The position numbers were made by a program, and so were the translations under genes. The notes beneath the pieces are model-generated. The model was not told the DNA's origin and did not search any database. It worked only from the letters and a program-made list of their open reading frames with translations. A stretch of 64,000 nt of DNA from Citrobacter freundii (GTDB lineage Bacteria; Pseudomonadota; Gammaproteobacteria; Enterobacterales; Enterobacteriaceae): contig NZ_CP099222.1 in assembly GCF_029717145.1 (NCBI RefSeq), positions 310,001 through 374,000 on the forward strand, read 5' to 3'. Positions 21,362 through 32,266 of this stretch are shown here, in pieces. Position 1 is the stretch's first letter, and each line of letters opens with the position of its first letter.

Positions 21362-22511
21362 TGTTCCCGTGGTTCAGGTATTGCAGGCGATGGCTGAGCA
21401 GGAAGGAAAAAATCTGGTGATTTCGCCCGATGTCAGCGGCGTGATGTCGTTGCATCTGACGGATGTCCCGTGGAAGCAGGCATTCCAGACGGTGGTGAAA
21501 AGCGCCGGACTGGTGTTGCGCCAGGAGGGGAGCATCCTGCATGTGCATTCGGTAGGCTGGCAGAATGAAAATGTGGCACGCCTGGAGAGCGAGCAGGCGC
21601 GGCGGCAGGCCAGTCTCCCGCTGGAACATCGCAGCATTGTTTTGCAGTACGCTGACGCCGCCGATCTGGCAAAAGCGGGTGAGAAACTGCTGAGCGCCAA
21701 AGGCAGTATGACGGTAGATAAACGCACGAATCGACTGCTGCTTCGCGATAACAAACCTGCGCTGATGGCGCTGGAAACGTGGGTGTCGCAGATGGACTTG
21801 CCGGTTGAACAGGTCGAACTGGCGGCACACATTGTGACGATTAACGAAAAAAGCCTACACGAGTTGGGCGTGAAATGGTCGCTGGCCGACGCCACGCAAG
21901 CGGGGACGGTGGGCAACGTCACTACAATGACCAGCGATCTCTCTGTGTCCGCAGCGACGTCGCGTGTGGGGTTTAACATTGGTCGTATCAATGGTCGTCT
22001 ACTGGAACTGGAGCTGTCTGCACTGGAGCAAAAACAGCAGCTTGATATCATCGCCAGCCCACGATTACTGGCTTCTCACCTGCAACCTGCCAGTATTAAG
22101 CAGGGCAGCGAGATCCCTTATCAGGTATCCAGCGGGGAAAGCGGAGCCACGTCCGTTGAGTTCAAAGAAGCCGTACTGGGAATGGAGGTGACGCCAACCG
22201 TGCTGCAAAAAGGGCGAATTAGACTAAAGTTGCATATCAGCCAGAATGTCCCCGGGCAGGTGTTACAGCAGGCGGATGGCGAAGTACTGGCTATCGATAA
22301 GCAGGAAATTGAAACGCAGGTCGAGGTAAAAAGCGGAGAGACAATCGCGCTGGGTGGGATTTTTTCGCATAAAAATAAATCTGCGGCGGACAGCGTGCCG
22401 TTGTTAGGCGATATCCCCTGGCTTGGATATTTATTTCGCCATGACGGTAAAGAGGATGAGCGGCGCGAGTTAGTGGTTTTTATCACGCCCAGACTGGTCT
22501 CGAGCGATTAA
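21273..22511 (+). CDS. hofQ: Outer-membrane secretin-like protein HofQ
   Basis: Member of the PilQ/GspD secretin family, expected to form an outer-membrane pore for DNA uptake. The 412-residue product has a signal peptide (MKRWIAVVLMIVIPSVLAG), an N-domain, and a secretin domain with the conserved PLLGDIPWLGYLF and VVFITPRLV. The start at 21273 follows AAGGAGAAGGGC; the frame is open upstream inside hofP. Confidence 0.95.
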   Translation: MKRWIAVVLMIVIPSVLAGKAPNVTLVVDDVPVVQVLQAMAEQEGKNLVISPDVSGVMSLHLTDVPWKQAFQTVVKSAGLVLRQEGSILHVHSVGWQNENVARLESEQARRQASLPLEHRSIVLQYADAADLAKAGEKLLSAKGSMTVDKRTNRLLLRDNKPALMALETWVSQMDLPVEQVELAAHIVTINEKSLHELGVKWSLADATQAGTVGNVTTMTSDLSVSAATSRVGFNIGRINGRLLELELSALEQKQQLDIIASPRLLASHLQPASIKQGSEIPYQVSSGESGATSVEFKEAVLGMEVTPTVLQKGRIRLKLHISQNVPGQVLQQADGEVLAIDKQEIETQVEVKSGETIALGGIFSHKNKSAADSVPLLGDIPWLGYLFRHDGKEDERRELVVFITPRLVSSD

Positions 22512-22914
22512 TTTATGCATGAAAAGCCGTTGTTTTTGCACTGGACATGTTTCAGAAATTTGACGTGCGGGTGTATTTAGCATACAAGGAGTACCGATTT
22601 GAGCGTCGGTCGTTTTCTTTACTTGTGCACCGGTAATACGCTTTGCCTTTCTGGTGGTGTGTCATGGGTTGATTTGGCGTCATTTGGCCGTGCGATTCGT
22701 TGCCAGGCCTGATGTTTGCAGGGCAATACGCCTGCCACGACCAGAAATGCGAAAGGTTTGGTGATTTATTCAGTTGCCAAACCCGCTTGAGTATTGAGAT
22801 AATTTTCAGTCTGACTCTCGCAATATCTTATGAGGTTTCAGTTCATGTCCTGCTGCGCTGAGTGTCTGCGAAGCGGGTTTACCATTAACGAATAGTCTTA
22901 GTAGTACCGAAAAA
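22512..22914 (+). promoter_or_regulatory. aroK upstream/leader region with alternative hairpins and small candidate ORFs
   Basis: This stretch of about 400 bases holds no annotated-size gene. CCAAACC at 22777-22783 can pair with GGTTTGG at 22755-22761, or the overlapping AAACCCGCTT (22779-22788) can pair with AAGCGGGTTT (22871-22880); the two pairings exclude each other. Two short ORFs with Shine-Dalgarno-like sequences lie here: 22599-22712 (TTG start after AAGGAG) and 22845-22895 (16 codons, cysteine-rich). Whether they are expressed is unknown. Confidence 0.4.
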
Positions 22915-23436
22915 ATGGCAGAGAAACGCAATATCTTTCTGGTTGGGCCTATGGGTGCCGGAAAAAGCACTATTGGGCGCCAGTTAGCTCAACAACTCAA
23001 TATGGAATTTTACGATTCTGATCAAGAGATTGAGAAACGAACCGGAGCTGATGTGGGCTGGGTCTTCGATGTAGAAGGTGAAGACGGCTTCCGCGATCGC
23101 GAAGAAAAAGTCATCAACGAGTTGACGGAAAAACAGGGTATTGTGCTGGCAACTGGCGGTGGCTCTGTTAAATCACGTGAAACACGTAACCGTCTTTCCG
23201 CGCGTGGCGTCGTGGTCTATCTTGAAACGACAATTGAAAAACAACTTGCGCGAACTCAACGCGACAAGAAACGCCCACTGCTGCAGGTAGAATCACCGCC
23301 TCGCGAAGTTCTGGAAGCGTTGGCTGACGAACGCAATCCTCTGTATGAAGAGATTGCTGACGTGACCATTCGCACCGATGATCAGAGCGCTAAAGTCGTG
23401 GCAAACCAGATTATTCATATGTTGGAAAGCAACTGA
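22915..23436 (+). CDS. aroK: Shikimate kinase I
   Basis: Phosphorylates shikimate to shikimate 3-phosphate in the common aromatic pathway. The 173-residue cytosolic enzyme has Walker [10 protein letters not shown] at residues 11-19, the shikimate-binding DSDQEIEKR and GFRDREE segments, and the GGGSV motif. It heads the aroK-aroB-damX-dam-rpe-gph-trpS cluster known from E. coli. Confidence 0.99.
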   Translation: MAEKRNIFLVGPMGAGKSTIGRQLAQQLNMEFYDSDQEIEKRTGADVGWVFDVEGEDGFRDREEKVINELTEKQGIVLATGGGSVKSRETRNRLSARGVVVYLETTIEKQLARTQRDKKRPLLQVESPPREVLEALADERNPLYEEIADVTIRTDDQSAKVVANQIIHMLESN

Positions 23437-23491
23437 TTCTGGCTTAATACACTCGTCTGCGGGTACAAGTAACTAAGGTGGATGTCGCGTC

Positions 23492-24580
23492 ATGGAGAGG
23501 ATTACAGTCACTCTCGGGGAACGTAGTTACCCTATCACCATCGCGGCTGGTTTGTTTAATGAGCCGGCTTCATTCTTACCGCTGAAATCGGGCGATCAGG
23601 TTATGTTGGTGACCAACGAAACCCTGGCTCCCCTTTATCTCGATAAGATTCGCGGCGTACTTGAACAGGCGGGTGTTAATGTTGATAGCGTCATCCTTCC
23701 CGACGGCGAGCAGTATAAAAGCCTGACGGTGCTGGATACGGTATTCACAGCATTACTGCAAAAACCGCACGGTCGCGATACCACGCTGGTTGCTCTTGGC
23801 GGCGGCGTGATTGGCGATCTTACCGGTTTTGCAGCCGCCAGCTATCAGCGCGGCGTACGTTTTATTCAAGTTCCGACAACGCTGTTGTCGCAGGTTGATT
23901 CCTCTGTTGGCGGCAAAACTGCCGTAAACCATCCCCTCGGCAAGAACATGATTGGTGCTTTTTACCAACCCGCTTCCGTGGTGGTGGATCTCGACTGTCT
24001 GAAAACGCTTCCTGCGCGTGAACTGGCGTCGGGTCTGGCGGAAGTGATCAAATACGGCATCATCCTTGACGGTGAATTTTTCAGCTGGCTGGAAGACAAT
24101 CTGGACGCATTACTGCATCTGGACGGTCCGGCAATGGCGTACTGTATCCGCCGTTGTTGTGAGCTGAAGGCAGAAGTTGTCGCAGCAGACGAGCGCGAAA
24201 TGGGCTTACGTGCTTTACTGAATCTGGGACATACGTTTGGCCATGCAATCGAAGCTGAAATGGGTTATGGCAATTGGTTACATGGTGAAGCGGTGGCCGC
24301 AGGTATGGTAATGGCTGCTCGTACGTCAGAACGTCTGGGTCAGTTTTGCTCCGCGGACACGCAGCGCATCATTACGCTGCTGAAGCGGGCAGGCTTACCG
24401 GTTGATGGACCACGTGAGATGTCCACTCAGGCCTATTTACCGCACATGCTGCGAGATAAAAAAGTGTTGGCGGGGGAGATGCGTTTAGTGCTTCCGTTGG
24501 CAATAGGGAAGAGTGAAGTGCGCGGCGGAGTGTCGCACGAGGTGGTTCTTAACGCTATTGCTGATTGCCAGCAGGCGTAA
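23492..24580 (+). CDS. aroB: 3-dehydroquinate synthase
   Basis: Converts DAHP to 3-dehydroquinate, the second step of the shikimate pathway, using NAD and zinc. The 362-residue product has the nucleotide-binding [19 protein letters not shown], the [13 protein letters not shown] motif and the zinc-ligand histidines in [11 protein letters not shown]. It lies 55 bases after aroK, in the same pathway and transcript. Confidence 0.99.
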   Translation: MERITVTLGERSYPITIAAGLFNEPASFLPLKSGDQVMLVTNETLAPLYLDKIRGVLEQAGVNVDSVILPDGEQYKSLTVLDTVFTALLQKPHGRDTTLVALGGGVIGDLTGFAAASYQRGVRFIQVPTTLLSQVDSSVGGKTAVNHPLGKNMIGAFYQPASVVVDLDCLKTLPARELASGLAEVIKYGIILDGEFFSWLEDNLDALLHLDGPAMAYCIRRCCELKAEVVAADEREMGLRALLNLGHTFGHAIEAEMGYGNWLHGEAVAAGMVMAARTSERLGQFCSADTQRIITLLKRAGLPVDGPREMSTQAYLPHMLRDKKVLAGEMRLVLPLAIGKSEVRGGVSHEVVLNAIADCQQA

Positions 24581-24676
24581 CAACAAGAAAGGTCCGGCTT
24601 GCGTTGTAAGGCGTAAGTCTTTTAGCTTCAGGTTATGTGCAACGTCGTAAGCATTAACCTTTGAGTGGGGTGTTAA

Positions 24677-25987
24677 ATGGATGAATTCAAACCAGAAGAC
24701 GAGCTGAAACCCGATCCCAGCGATCGTCGTACTGGTCGTTCTCGTCAATCGTCTGAACGCGATAATGAGCCGCAAATCAATTTTGATGATGTTGATCTGG
24801 ATACTGACGATCGTCGTCCAGCGCGCGCGCGTAAAGAACGTGACGAAGAGCAAGACATTGAAGAAGACTATGAATCTGATGACGATACCGTGGATGAAGA
24901 GCGTGTAGAACGCCGTCCGCGTAAGCGTAAGAAGGCCGCCAGCAAACCTGCCTCTCGTCAATATATGATGATGGGTGTGGGGGTTCTGGTGCTGCTGCTG
25001 TTGATAGTCGGCATCGGTTCAGCGTTGAAAGCCCCCTCATCTCCCTCTTCCAGCGATCAGACGGCGTCTGGCGAGAAGAGTATCGATCTTTCTGGCAATA
25101 GCGCGACCGATCAGGCGAGCACCACTCAGCCTGCAACGACTGCTGAGCAACCGGCTGGCAATGCGCAGCAGGATGTTTCTCTGCCGCTAATTTCCTCTAC
25201 GCCAACTCAGGGGCAAGCACCTGTTGCCGCTGAAGGTCAACAGCGTGTTGAAGTTCAGGGCGATCTGAATAATGCCCTGACGCAACCGCAAGGTCAGGAA
25301 CAGGTGAACAACGTGGTTGTGAACTCCACGCTGCCAACCGAACCTGCTACCGTTGCACCTGTTCGCAATGGCACTACGGCGCGTCCTGCAACAACGGAGC
25401 CTGCTGAGCGTCACGCGACTGCGCGTCCGGAACGCAAACAGGCCGTTATTGAGCCGAAGAGCAAACCGCAGACGACCGTGAAAGCAACGCCGACAGAGCC
25501 AAAACCTGTTGCCCAGGCGAAGCGCACTGAACCGACTGCGCCAGTGACTGCACCGGTTACTACGACCAAAGCACCTGCGGCAACGACTGCGCCAAAAGCG
25601 ACAGCTGAGCCTAAAGCAACCGTCAGTACCACCACACCTGCGCAGACTGCTACTCCTGCGCCAACTACGGCAACGCCTGTAGCGGGCGGAGCAAAAACGG
25701 CAGGTAATGTTGGGGCGTTAAAATCAGCGCCGTCCAGTCATTACACTCTGCAGCTCAGCAGTTCTTCTAACTACGACAACCTGAACGGTTGGGCGAAGAA
25801 AGAGAACCTGAAGAACTACGTGGTGTATCAGACGACGCGTAACGGTCAACCGTGGTATGTTCTGGTGACGGGTGTATATGCATCTAAAGACGATGCTAAA
25901 CGTGCGGTGTCTACGTTGCCAGCCGACATTCAGGCGAAAAACCCGTGGGCGAAACCGCTGCATCAGGTTCAGGCCGATCTGAAGTAA
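24677..25987 (+). CDS. damX: SPOR-domain cell division protein DamX
   Basis: Bitopic inner-membrane protein that binds septal peptidoglycan. Layout: an acidic/basic cytosolic region (residues 1-95), a membrane helix (about 97-116, [19 protein letters not shown]), a long linker very rich in Ala, Thr, Pro and Gln (about 120-350), and a C-terminal SPOR domain (about 355-430, [21 protein letters not shown]). Length 436 against about 428 in E. coli; the difference is in the low-complexity linker. Confidence 0.97.
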   Translation: MDEFKPEDELKPDPSDRRTGRSRQSSERDNEPQINFDDVDLDTDDRRPARARKERDEEQDIEEDYESDDDTVDEERVERRPRKRKKAASKPASRQYMMMGVGVLVLLLLIVGIGSALKAPSSPSSSDQTASGEKSIDLSGNSATDQASTTQPATTAEQPAGNAQQDVSLPLISSTPTQGQAPVAAEGQQRVEVQGDLNNALTQPQGQEQVNNVVVNSTLPTEPATVAPVRNGTTARPATTEPAERHATARPERKQAVIEPKSKPQTTVKATPTEPKPVAQAKRTEPTAPVTAPVTTTKAPAATTAPKATAEPKATVSTTTPAQTATPAPTTATPVAGGAKTAGNVGALKSAPSSHYTLQLSSSSNYDNLNGWAKKENLKNYVVYQTTRNGQPWYVLVTGVYASKDDAKRAVSTLPADIQAKNPWAKPLHQVQADLK

Positions 25988-26104
25988 GATAGGATATGTT
26001 CTGCAATGGTTTGATGTTTCGCCCAATTGCGGGACAAAGACTAAAGCGCAGGATGCTGTCGGAGCTTTCTCCACAGCCGGAGAAGGTGTAATTAGTTAGT
26101 CAGC

Positions 26105-26941
26105 ATGAAAAAAAATCGCGCTTTTCTGAAGTGGGCAGGGGGAAAATACCCCCTGCTTGATGATATCAAACGGCATTTGCCTCAGGGCGAATGTCTTGTC
26201 GAACCCTTCGTGGGTGCAGGGTCGGTGTTCCTCAACACCGACTTTTCTCGTTATATTCTTGCCGATATCAACAGCGACCTCATCAGTCTCTATAACATCG
26301 TGAAGTCGCGTACCGATGAGTATGTGCAGGCTTCGCGCGAGCTGTTTGTCCCTGAGACCAATCAGTCTGAGGTGTACTATCAGTTTCGGACAGAATTTAA
26401 CGCCAGCCAGGATCCATTCCGACGTGCGGTACTGTTCTTATACCTCAACCGTTTTGGTTACAACGGCCTGTGTCGGTACAACCTGCGTGGCGAATTTAAC
26501 GTGCCGTTTGGCCGTTATAAAAAACCCTACTTCCCGGAAGCAGAGTTGTATCATTTTGCCGAAAAAGCGCAGAATGCAGAGTTTCATTGCCTCTCCTATG
26601 AAGAGTGCATGGAGCGTGCTGATATCAACTCTGTGGTTTATTGCGACCCGCCTTATGCGCCGCTGTCGGCGACGGCGAATTTCACCGCGTATCACACCAA
26701 TAGCTTTAGCCCGAAAGAGCAGGCGCATCTGGCCGAAATGGCAGAAAAGCTGGTCAGTAAGCAGATCCCGGTGTTAATTTCGAACCATGACACGCCCGAT
26801 ACGCGCGAGTGGTACCGAGCGGCGAAGCATTTTCAGGTAAAAGTGCGGCGCAGTATAAGCAGCAACGGCGGCACACGTAAAAAGGTGAATGAACTGCTGG
26901 CTCTGTACAAACCAGGAGTCGTAACGCCTGCGAAAAAATAA
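26105..26941 (+). CDS. dam: DNA adenine methyltransferase Dam
   Basis: Methylates adenine in GATC; acts in mismatch repair strand choice, replication control and gene regulation. The 278-residue product has AdoMet motif I ([10 protein letters not shown]) and catalytic motif IV DPPY at residues 181-184. It lies 117 bases after damX and 17 before rpe. Confidence 0.99.
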   Translation: MKKNRAFLKWAGGKYPLLDDIKRHLPQGECLVEPFVGAGSVFLNTDFSRYILADINSDLISLYNIVKSRTDEYVQASRELFVPETNQSEVYYQFRTEFNASQDPFRRAVLFLYLNRFGYNGLCRYNLRGEFNVPFGRYKKPYFPEAELYHFAEKAQNAEFHCLSYEECMERADINSVVYCDPPYAPLSATANFTAYHTNSFSPKEQAHLAEMAEKLVSKQIPVLISNHDTPDTREWYRAAKHFQVKVRRSISSNGGTRKKVNELLALYKPGVVTPAKK

Positions 26942-26958
26942 TTCTCAAGGAGAAGCGG

Positions 26959-27636
26959 ATGAAACAGTATTTGATTGCCCCCTCAATTCTGTCGGCTGAT
27001 TTTGCCCGCCTGGGTGAGGACACCGCGAGCGTTCTGGCCGCCGGTGCCGATGTCGTGCACTTCGACGTCATGGACAACCATTATGTACCTAACCTGACTA
27101 TCGGGCCGATGGTACTGAAATCGCTACGCAAATATGGGATTACCGCCCCTATTGATGTGCATCTGATGGTGAAGCCGGTTGACCGTATTATCCCGGACTT
27201 CGCTGCCGCTGGCGCCAGCATCATTACTTTTCACCCGGAAGCCTCCGAACACGTCGATCGCACCTTACAGCTGATCAAAGAGAATGGCTGTAAAGCGGGC
27301 CTGGTGTTCAACCCGGCCACGCCGCTGAGCTACCTGGACTACGTTATGGATAAGCTGGATGTGATCCTGCTGATGTCCGTTAACCCCGGTTTTGGCGGGC
27401 AATCTTTCATTCCGCAAACGCTGGAAAAACTGCGTGAAGTTCGCCGTCGTATTGATGAGTCTGGCTATGACATTCGCCTGGAAGTTGATGGCGGCGTTAA
27501 GGTGAACAATATCGGCGAAATCGCCGCAGCGGGTGCGGATATGTTTGTCGCAGGTTCCGCGATTTTCGACCAACCTGACTACAAAAAAGTCATTGATGAA
27601 ATGCGCCATGAACTGGCGAAGGTAAGTCATGGATAA
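26959..27636 (+). CDS. rpe: Ribulose-phosphate 3-epimerase
   Basis: Interconverts ribulose 5-phosphate and xylulose 5-phosphate in the pentose phosphate pathway. TIM-barrel protein of 225 residues with the metal-site motifs [25 protein letters not shown] and the phosphate-binding VDGGV. A good Shine-Dalgarno (AAGGAG) precedes the start. It overlaps gph by 8 bases. Confidence 0.99.
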   Translation: MKQYLIAPSILSADFARLGEDTASVLAAGADVVHFDVMDNHYVPNLTIGPMVLKSLRKYGITAPIDVHLMVKPVDRIIPDFAAAGASIITFHPEASEHVDRTLQLIKENGCKAGLVFNPATPLSYLDYVMDKLDVILLMSVNPGFGGQSFIPQTLEKLREVRRRIDESGYDIRLEVDGGVKVNNIGEIAAAGADMFVAGSAIFDQPDYKKVIDEMRHELAKVSHG

Positions 27637-28387
27637 ATTTCAGGATATTCGGGGCGTAGCTTTTGACCTCGACGGTACGCTGGTTGATAGCGCGCCGGGA
27701 TTAGCCGCCGCAGTGGATATGGCGCTGTACGCGCTGGAATTACCCACTGCAGGCGAAGAACGTGTGATTACCTGGATTGGTAATGGCGCGGATGTATTGA
27801 TGGAGCGTGCACTCACCTGGGCTCGCCTTGAGCGCGCTACGCTGCGTAAAACGACGGGCAAACCGCCTATCGATGACGACATTCCTGCCGTTGAGCAGGT
27901 GCGTATTTTACGTAAGCTGTTTGACCGCTATTACGGTGATGTTGCCGAAGAAGGGACGTTCTTATTTCCCCACGTTGCCGATACGCTGGGCGCGCTGCAT
28001 GCGAAAGGCCTGCCGGTAGGTCTGGTGACCAACAAGCCGACACCGTTTGTGGCACCGCTGCTTAACGCACTGGATATCGCCAAGTATTTTAGTGTGGTCA
28101 TCGGCGGTGACGACGTGAAAAATAAAAAACCGCATCCCGATCCGCTGCTGCTAGTGGCCTCACGTATGGGGATTGCGCCTGAAAAATTGCTCTTTGTGGG
28201 TGATTCGCGCAATGATATTCAGGCGGCAAAAGCCGCTGGCTGTCCTTCGGTTGGTCTTACGTATGGGTATAACTACGGTGAAGGGATCGACCTCAGCCAG
28301 CCGGATGTAATATATGACAGCATTAATGACCTTCTGCCCGCACTCGGGCTTCCGCATAGCGAAAATCAGGAATTGAAAAATGACTAA
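27629..28387 (+). CDS. gph: Phosphoglycolate phosphatase
   Basis: HAD-family enzyme that removes 2-phosphoglycolate formed during repair of 3'-phosphoglycolate DNA ends. The 252-residue product has motif [10 protein letters not shown], motif II VTNKP, lysine in KNKKPHPDP and motif [10 protein letters not shown]. It overlaps rpe and trpS by 8 bases each. Confidence 0.98.
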   Translation: MDKFQDIRGVAFDLDGTLVDSAPGLAAAVDMALYALELPTAGEERVITWIGNGADVLMERALTWARLERATLRKTTGKPPIDDDIPAVEQVRILRKLFDRYYGDVAEEGTFLFPHVADTLGALHAKGLPVGLVTNKPTPFVAPLLNALDIAKYFSVVIGGDDVKNKKPHPDPLLLVASRMGIAPEKLLFVGDSRNDIQAAKAAGCPSVGLTYGYNYGEGIDLSQPDVIYDSINDLLPALGLPHSENQELKND

Positions 28388-29384
28388 GCCCATCGTTTTT
28401 AGTGGCGCACAGCCCTCAGGTGAATTGACCATTGGCAACTATATGGGTGCGCTGCGTCAATGGGTAAACATGCAGGATGATTACCACTGCATCTACTGTA
28501 TCGTGGACCAGCATGCTATCACCGTCCGCCAGGACGCGCAGAAGCTGCGTAATGCTACGCTGAATACGCTGGCGCTGTATCTGGCGTGTGGTATCGATCC
28601 TGAGAAAAGCACCATTTTCGTTCAGTCCCACGTGCCGGAACATGCACAGTTAGGCTGGGCGCTGAACTGCTACACCTATTTTGGTGAACTGAGCCGCATG
28701 ACCCAGTTCAAAGATAAATCTTCCCGTTACGCTGAAAACATCAATGCCGGTCTGTTCGACTACCCGGTACTGATGGCAGCCGATATTCTACTGTACCAGA
28801 CCAATCTGGTACCGGTAGGGGAAGATCAGAAACAGCACCTGGAACTGAGTCGTGACGTCGCCCAGCGTTTTAACGCACTGTATGGTGACATCTTCAAAGT
28901 GCCTGAGCCGTTTATTCCGAAATCCGGTGCGCGCGTGATGTCCCTGCTGGAACCGACGAAGAAAATGTCTAAGTCGGATGACAACCGCAATAACGTGATC
29001 GGCCTGTTGGAAGATCCGAAATCTGTGGTGAAGAAAATCAAACGCGCCATGACGGATTCCGATGAGCCGCCAGTTGTTCGTTACGATGTGCAGAATAAAG
29101 CGGGTGTTGCCAACTTGCTGGATATTCTCTCTGCCGTAACGGGTAAGAGCATCCCGGAACTGGAGCAGCACTTTGAAGGCAAGATGTATGGCCACCTGAA
29201 GGGTGAAGTTGCCGATGCCGTTTCCGGTATGTTGACTGAGCTTCAGGAACGTTACCACCGTTTCCGTAACGATGAAGCCTTCTTGCAGCAAGTGATGAAA
29301 GATGGTGCAGAAAAAGCCAGTGCGCGCGCAGCAGAAACACTGAAAGCGGTGTATGAAGCAATTGGATTTGTTGCGAAGCCGTAA
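28380..29384 (+). CDS. trpS: Tryptophanyl-tRNA synthetase
   Basis: Class I aminoacyl-tRNA synthetase charging tRNA-Trp. The 334-residue product carries the TIGN form of the HIGH motif ([13 protein letters not shown]) and KMSKS (KKMSKSDDN). It is the last gene of the aroK cluster and is followed by a long terminator hairpin. Confidence 0.99.
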   Translation: MTKPIVFSGAQPSGELTIGNYMGALRQWVNMQDDYHCIYCIVDQHAITVRQDAQKLRNATLNTLALYLACGIDPEKSTIFVQSHVPEHAQLGWALNCYTYFGELSRMTQFKDKSSRYAENINAGLFDYPVLMAADILLYQTNLVPVGEDQKQHLELSRDVAQRFNALYGDIFKVPEPFIPKSGARVMSLLEPTKKMSKSDDNRNNVIGLLEDPKSVVKKIKRAMTDSDEPPVVRYDVQNKAGVANLLDILSAVTGKSIPELEQHFEGKMYGHLKGEVADAVSGMLTELQERYHRFRNDEAFLQQVMKDGAEKASARAAETLKAVYEAIGFVAKP

Positions 29385-29403
29385 TGTAACGTACGGCTAA
29401 AAT

Positions 29404-29465
29404 AAAAGCCGGATTATCTCCCATACTGTTTAATATTATAACGGCATGGGAGATAACCCGGCTTT
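29404..29465. terminator. Long hairpin terminator between trpS and yhfL
   Basis: Arms AAAGCCGGATTATCTCCCAT and ATGGGAGATAACCCGGCTTT pair with one small irregularity around an AT-rich loop of about 20 bases, between convergent genes. T/A runs on both sides allow action in both directions. Confidence 0.8.
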
Positions 29466-29490
29466 ATATATTTATACGGAATATAAATAA

Positions 29491-29658
29491 TTACAGCGCA
29501 GTGTCACCGCAGCCGCCAATGATTTTAGAAATAGAAATGGCTGGGTGCAGAAAATAATCGTAATCACAGGTCTTGTTTTTGTTCTGAACGCTACCGGTGC
29601 AGGCAGTCAATGTGGAGAGAGCCAGCAGTACTGCAGCAGCTTTAAGCATGTTTTTCAT
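29491..29658 (-). CDS. yhfL: Small lipoprotein YhfL
   Basis: A 55-residue protein read directly from the minus strand: a signal peptide (MKNMLKAAAVLLALSTLTA) with lipobox LTAC, so the mature protein starts at Cys20. The tail DYDYFLHPAISISKIIGGCG is nearly the same as E. coli YhfL. It lies between trpS and cysG as in E. coli. Lipidation is predicted; the function is unknown. Two further cysteines in the mature part could form a disulfide. Confidence 0.92.
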   Translation of the reverse strand: MKNMLKAAAVLLALSTLTACTGSVQNKNKTCDYDYFLHPAISISKIIGGCGDTAL

Positions 29659-29867
29659 TTAATAATCCCTATCAATCAATAAAATATCAGTATGCCAATT
29701 CCATATGCTTCGAAAAACACGTAGTGAATTAAGCTTGCTATATATAACGCGACCAGGAAGTTATTACTTGTTCTTTTAACTTAATAGTAGGTTTAAGAAT
29801 TTTTAAATAATAATAATTGATGATGAGTAAAGATGAAGGATAATGACTGGAAGAGTAATCAAAAGAC

Positions 29868-29892
29868 GGCGCTATGCAGAAAACATAGCGCC
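29868..29892 (-). terminator. Intrinsic terminator of nirBDC-cysG
   Basis: Perfect 9-bp stem GGCGCTATG/CATAGCGCC with a 7-base loop just after the cysG stop codon, followed on the minus strand by TCTTTTGATT. Confidence 0.75.
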
Positions 29893-29898
29893 TGAATA

Positions 29899-31272
29899 TT
29901 AATGGTTTGAGAACCAGTTCAGCTTATCGCGCAGGCCAACCACGCGACCAACAATGATCAGCGCCGGGCTTTCCACCTGTTGCGCCAGTTCACCGAGTTG
30001 CGTCAGTACACCATTGACAACGCGCTGTTTCACGGAGGTCCCGTTTTCGACCAGCGCAACCGGCATGTCTGCTGGCATCCCAAACGCGATCAATTTTTCC
30101 TGGATAGTGGCCGCCTGATTCAGCCCCATATAGAACACCAGCGTCTGTTTTTCTGCTGCCAGGTTTTCCCAGTCCAGCTCGCCGCCGGTCTTCAGGTGTC
30201 CGGTGACCAGGCGTACGCTCTGGGCGTAATCACGATGCGTCAGCGGAATGCCGGAATAGGCAGAACAGCCGGACGCCGCGGTAATACCGGGAACAACAGA
30301 GAACGGGATACCTTCGTGGCACAGGGTTTCCAGCTCTTCGCCACCGCGACCAAAGATGAACGGGTCGCCGCCTTTCAGGCGCACTACGCGTTTGCCCTGT
30401 TTCGCCTGGTTCAGCAGGATCTGGTTGATCTCTTCCTGCGGTACGCAGTGATAACCCGCACGCTTGCCGACGAAAATACGATCGGCATCGCGACGAACAA
30501 GGTTCATGATGTCATCGGAAACCAGGCGGTCATACACCACGACATCGGCCTGCTGGATCTGTTGTAGCCCTTTCAGCGTCAGCAGTCCGGCATCGCCTGG
30601 GCCGGCACCAACCAGCACTACTTCGCCACGATGGTCCAGCGGTTCGCTGAGCATCTGCTCGGTCGTTTCTTCTATTGCCTGCCGATCGTCGTTTGCCAGA
30701 GACTGCGCCAGCCTGTCGTTAACAAACAGCTTTTCCCAGAAGCGGCGACGTTCACCCATACTGGCGAACTGCTTTTTCACCCGGGAACGCAGCTGTCCTG
30801 CATACTGCGCGACCTGGCCCAGATGCTGTGGCAACACGGATTCGAGCCTTTCACGCAGCAGTCGCGCCAGTACAGGAGAGGTACCGCCAGAGGAGACCGC
30901 CACCATCAGTGGTGAACGGTCAATAATGGAGGGCATGATGAAACTGGCCGCTTTTGGGGCGTCGACCACGTTACAGAAGATGCGACGTGATTCAGCTGCG
31001 TTGCTGACGCGAAGGTTGACGGCATCGTCATCGGTGGCGGCGATCGCCAGCCAGCAGGAGTCGAGCAGGGCTTCGTCAAACGGCCCCTCAACCAGCGTCA
31101 GCATGCCTTCATTTGCCCATACGGTGAACTGTGGAATAAACGCTAGCGCATTAACCGTTAAACGGGCGCCTGCTTCCAGCAGTAACCGCGCTTTGCGTTC
31201 TGCGACATCACCACCGCCGACGATCAAGCAGTCGCGGTCACGTAGTTGACAAAATATAGGCAAATGATCCAC
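29899..31272 (-). CDS. cysG: Siroheme synthase CysG
   Basis: Multifunctional enzyme making siroheme from uroporphyrinogen III. The N-terminal part (about 1-210) is the NAD-dependent precorrin-2 dehydrogenase/ferrochelatase, with [16 protein letters not shown] and the regulatory serine region [11 protein letters not shown]. The C-terminal part (about 215-457) is the SAM-dependent uroporphyrinogen methyltransferase ([30 protein letters not shown]). Length 457 is normal. It is last in the nir operon, supplying cofactor to NirB. Confidence 0.99.
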   Translation of the reverse strand: MDHLPIFCQLRDRDCLIVGGGDVAERKARLLLEAGARLTVNALAFIPQFTVWANEGMLTLVEGPFDEALLDSCWLAIAATDDDAVNLRVSNAAESRRIFCNVVDAPKAASFIMPSIIDRSPLMVAVSSGGTSPVLARLLRERLESVLPQHLGQVAQYAGQLRSRVKKQFASMGERRRFWEKLFVNDRLAQSLANDDRQAIEETTEQMLSEPLDHRGEVVLVGAGPGDAGLLTLKGLQQIQQADVVVYDRLVSDDIMNLVRRDADRIFVGKRAGYHCVPQEEINQILLNQAKQGKRVVRLKGGDPFIFGRGGEELETLCHEGIPFSVVPGITAASGCSAYSGIPLTHRDYAQSVRLVTGHLKTGGELDWENLAAEKQTLVFYMGLNQAATIQEKLIAFGMPADMPVALVENGTSVKQRVVNGVLTQLGELAQQVESPALIIVGRVVGLRDKLNWFSNH

Positions 31273-31283
31273 GACATTACCCC

Positions 31284-32093
31284 TTAATTATTGGCAGCAG
31301 CCTCAGTTTGGTTGATTTTTGCCGGAACGGGACGCTCCGATTTTGGCGTAGCATACCAATAACCCAACCCCATGAATACGACACCGGACAAAGTATTACC
31401 GAGTGTCACCCACAGCAGGTTATGGCCAATTCCGGACAAGGTATAGGCATCGCTGTGATGACCGAACCAGGAGAGCGCAAATAGCGTCATGTTGGCAACG
31501 GAGTGTTCATAGCCAGAAGCGATAAACGCCAGCAGGCACCACCAGATGGCGAGGAACTTCGCCGCACCTTCAGTACGGATCGCCATCCAGATTGCCAGGC
31601 AAACCAACCAGTTACACAACGCACCTTTAAAGAACAGTACGCTGGCAGGGGCTGTGGTTTTCGCCAGGGCAACGCTATGTACGATGCTGGTATCGACCGG
31701 CAGCAGGCTACCGCCACCCCAGCTGTACAGCAGGGCGACGAACACGGAACCGAGCAGATTTCCCAGCCAGGTTTGCGGCAGAATGGCCCACATCTGACCG
31801 TGGCTGATGGTGCCCGCTTTGACGCCAAGCGTCAGGAACATGGTGTGCCCGGTAAACAGCTCTGAACCGGCAATAATCACCAGCGTTAAGGCAATACCAA
31901 AGGTTGCACCCATCACCAGAGGGCGTACGGATGGATCAAGCAGATTGCCGAGAGTGAAAATAAGAATGATGCCGAGACCGACATAAGCGCCAGCCATAGC
32001 GGAACTGACCCAGAAACCGATTGGGTTGTTGGCCGACAGGCGTGCAATGCGCGCAGCGTTAGCCGCACACTTATTGATAGTGTCTGTAAACAT
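31284..32093 (-). CDS. nirC: Nitrite channel NirC
   Basis: Formate/nitrite-transporter family pentameric channel of 269 residues with six membrane segments; moves nitrite across the inner membrane. Family motifs SELFTGHTM and [10 protein letters not shown](F) are visible. The start MFTDTINK at 32093 matches the known N-terminus; the frame is open upstream to 32177, inside a BIME, and is rejected there. It precedes cysG by 11 bases. Confidence 0.97.
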   Translation of the reverse strand: MFTDTINKCAANAARIARLSANNPIGFWVSSAMAGAYVGLGIILIFTLGNLLDPSVRPLVMGATFGIALTLVIIAGSELFTGHTMFLTLGVKAGTISHGQMWAILPQTWLGNLLGSVFVALLYSWGGGSLLPVDTSIVHSVALAKTTAPASVLFFKGALCNWLVCLAIWMAIRTEGAAKFLAIWWCLLAFIASGYEHSVANMTLFALSWFGHHSDAYTLSGIGHNLLWVTLGNTLSGVVFMGLGYWYATPKSERPVPAKINQTEAAANN

Positions 32094-32140
32094 GTGTTTG
32101 ATTATCCTTGAAGAACAAAAAGTAAAATAAAATCGTAACC

Positions 32141-32228
32141 GTAGGCCGGATAAGGCAGTTATGCCGCCATCCGGCAATGTGCCTGATGGCGCTACGCTTA
32201 TCAGGCCTACTAGAAAGGCCTACCAATA
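32141..32228. repeat. BIME between nirD and nirC
   Basis: REP units GTAGGCCGGATAAGGC...GCCATCCGGCA and CTGATGGCGCTACGCTTATCAGGCC lie inside the nirBDC-cysG operon, between nirD and nirC. Intra-operon BIMEs can lower downstream expression or stabilise the upstream mRNA. Confidence 0.9.
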
Positions 32229-32266
32229 CGTCTAAAAAGGGAGGCATTGCGCCTCCCAATAATTTA

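Noticed and set aside
21210-21830. 206-codon minus-strand frame over hofQ
   Set aside because: Antisense shadow of hofQ; no domain.
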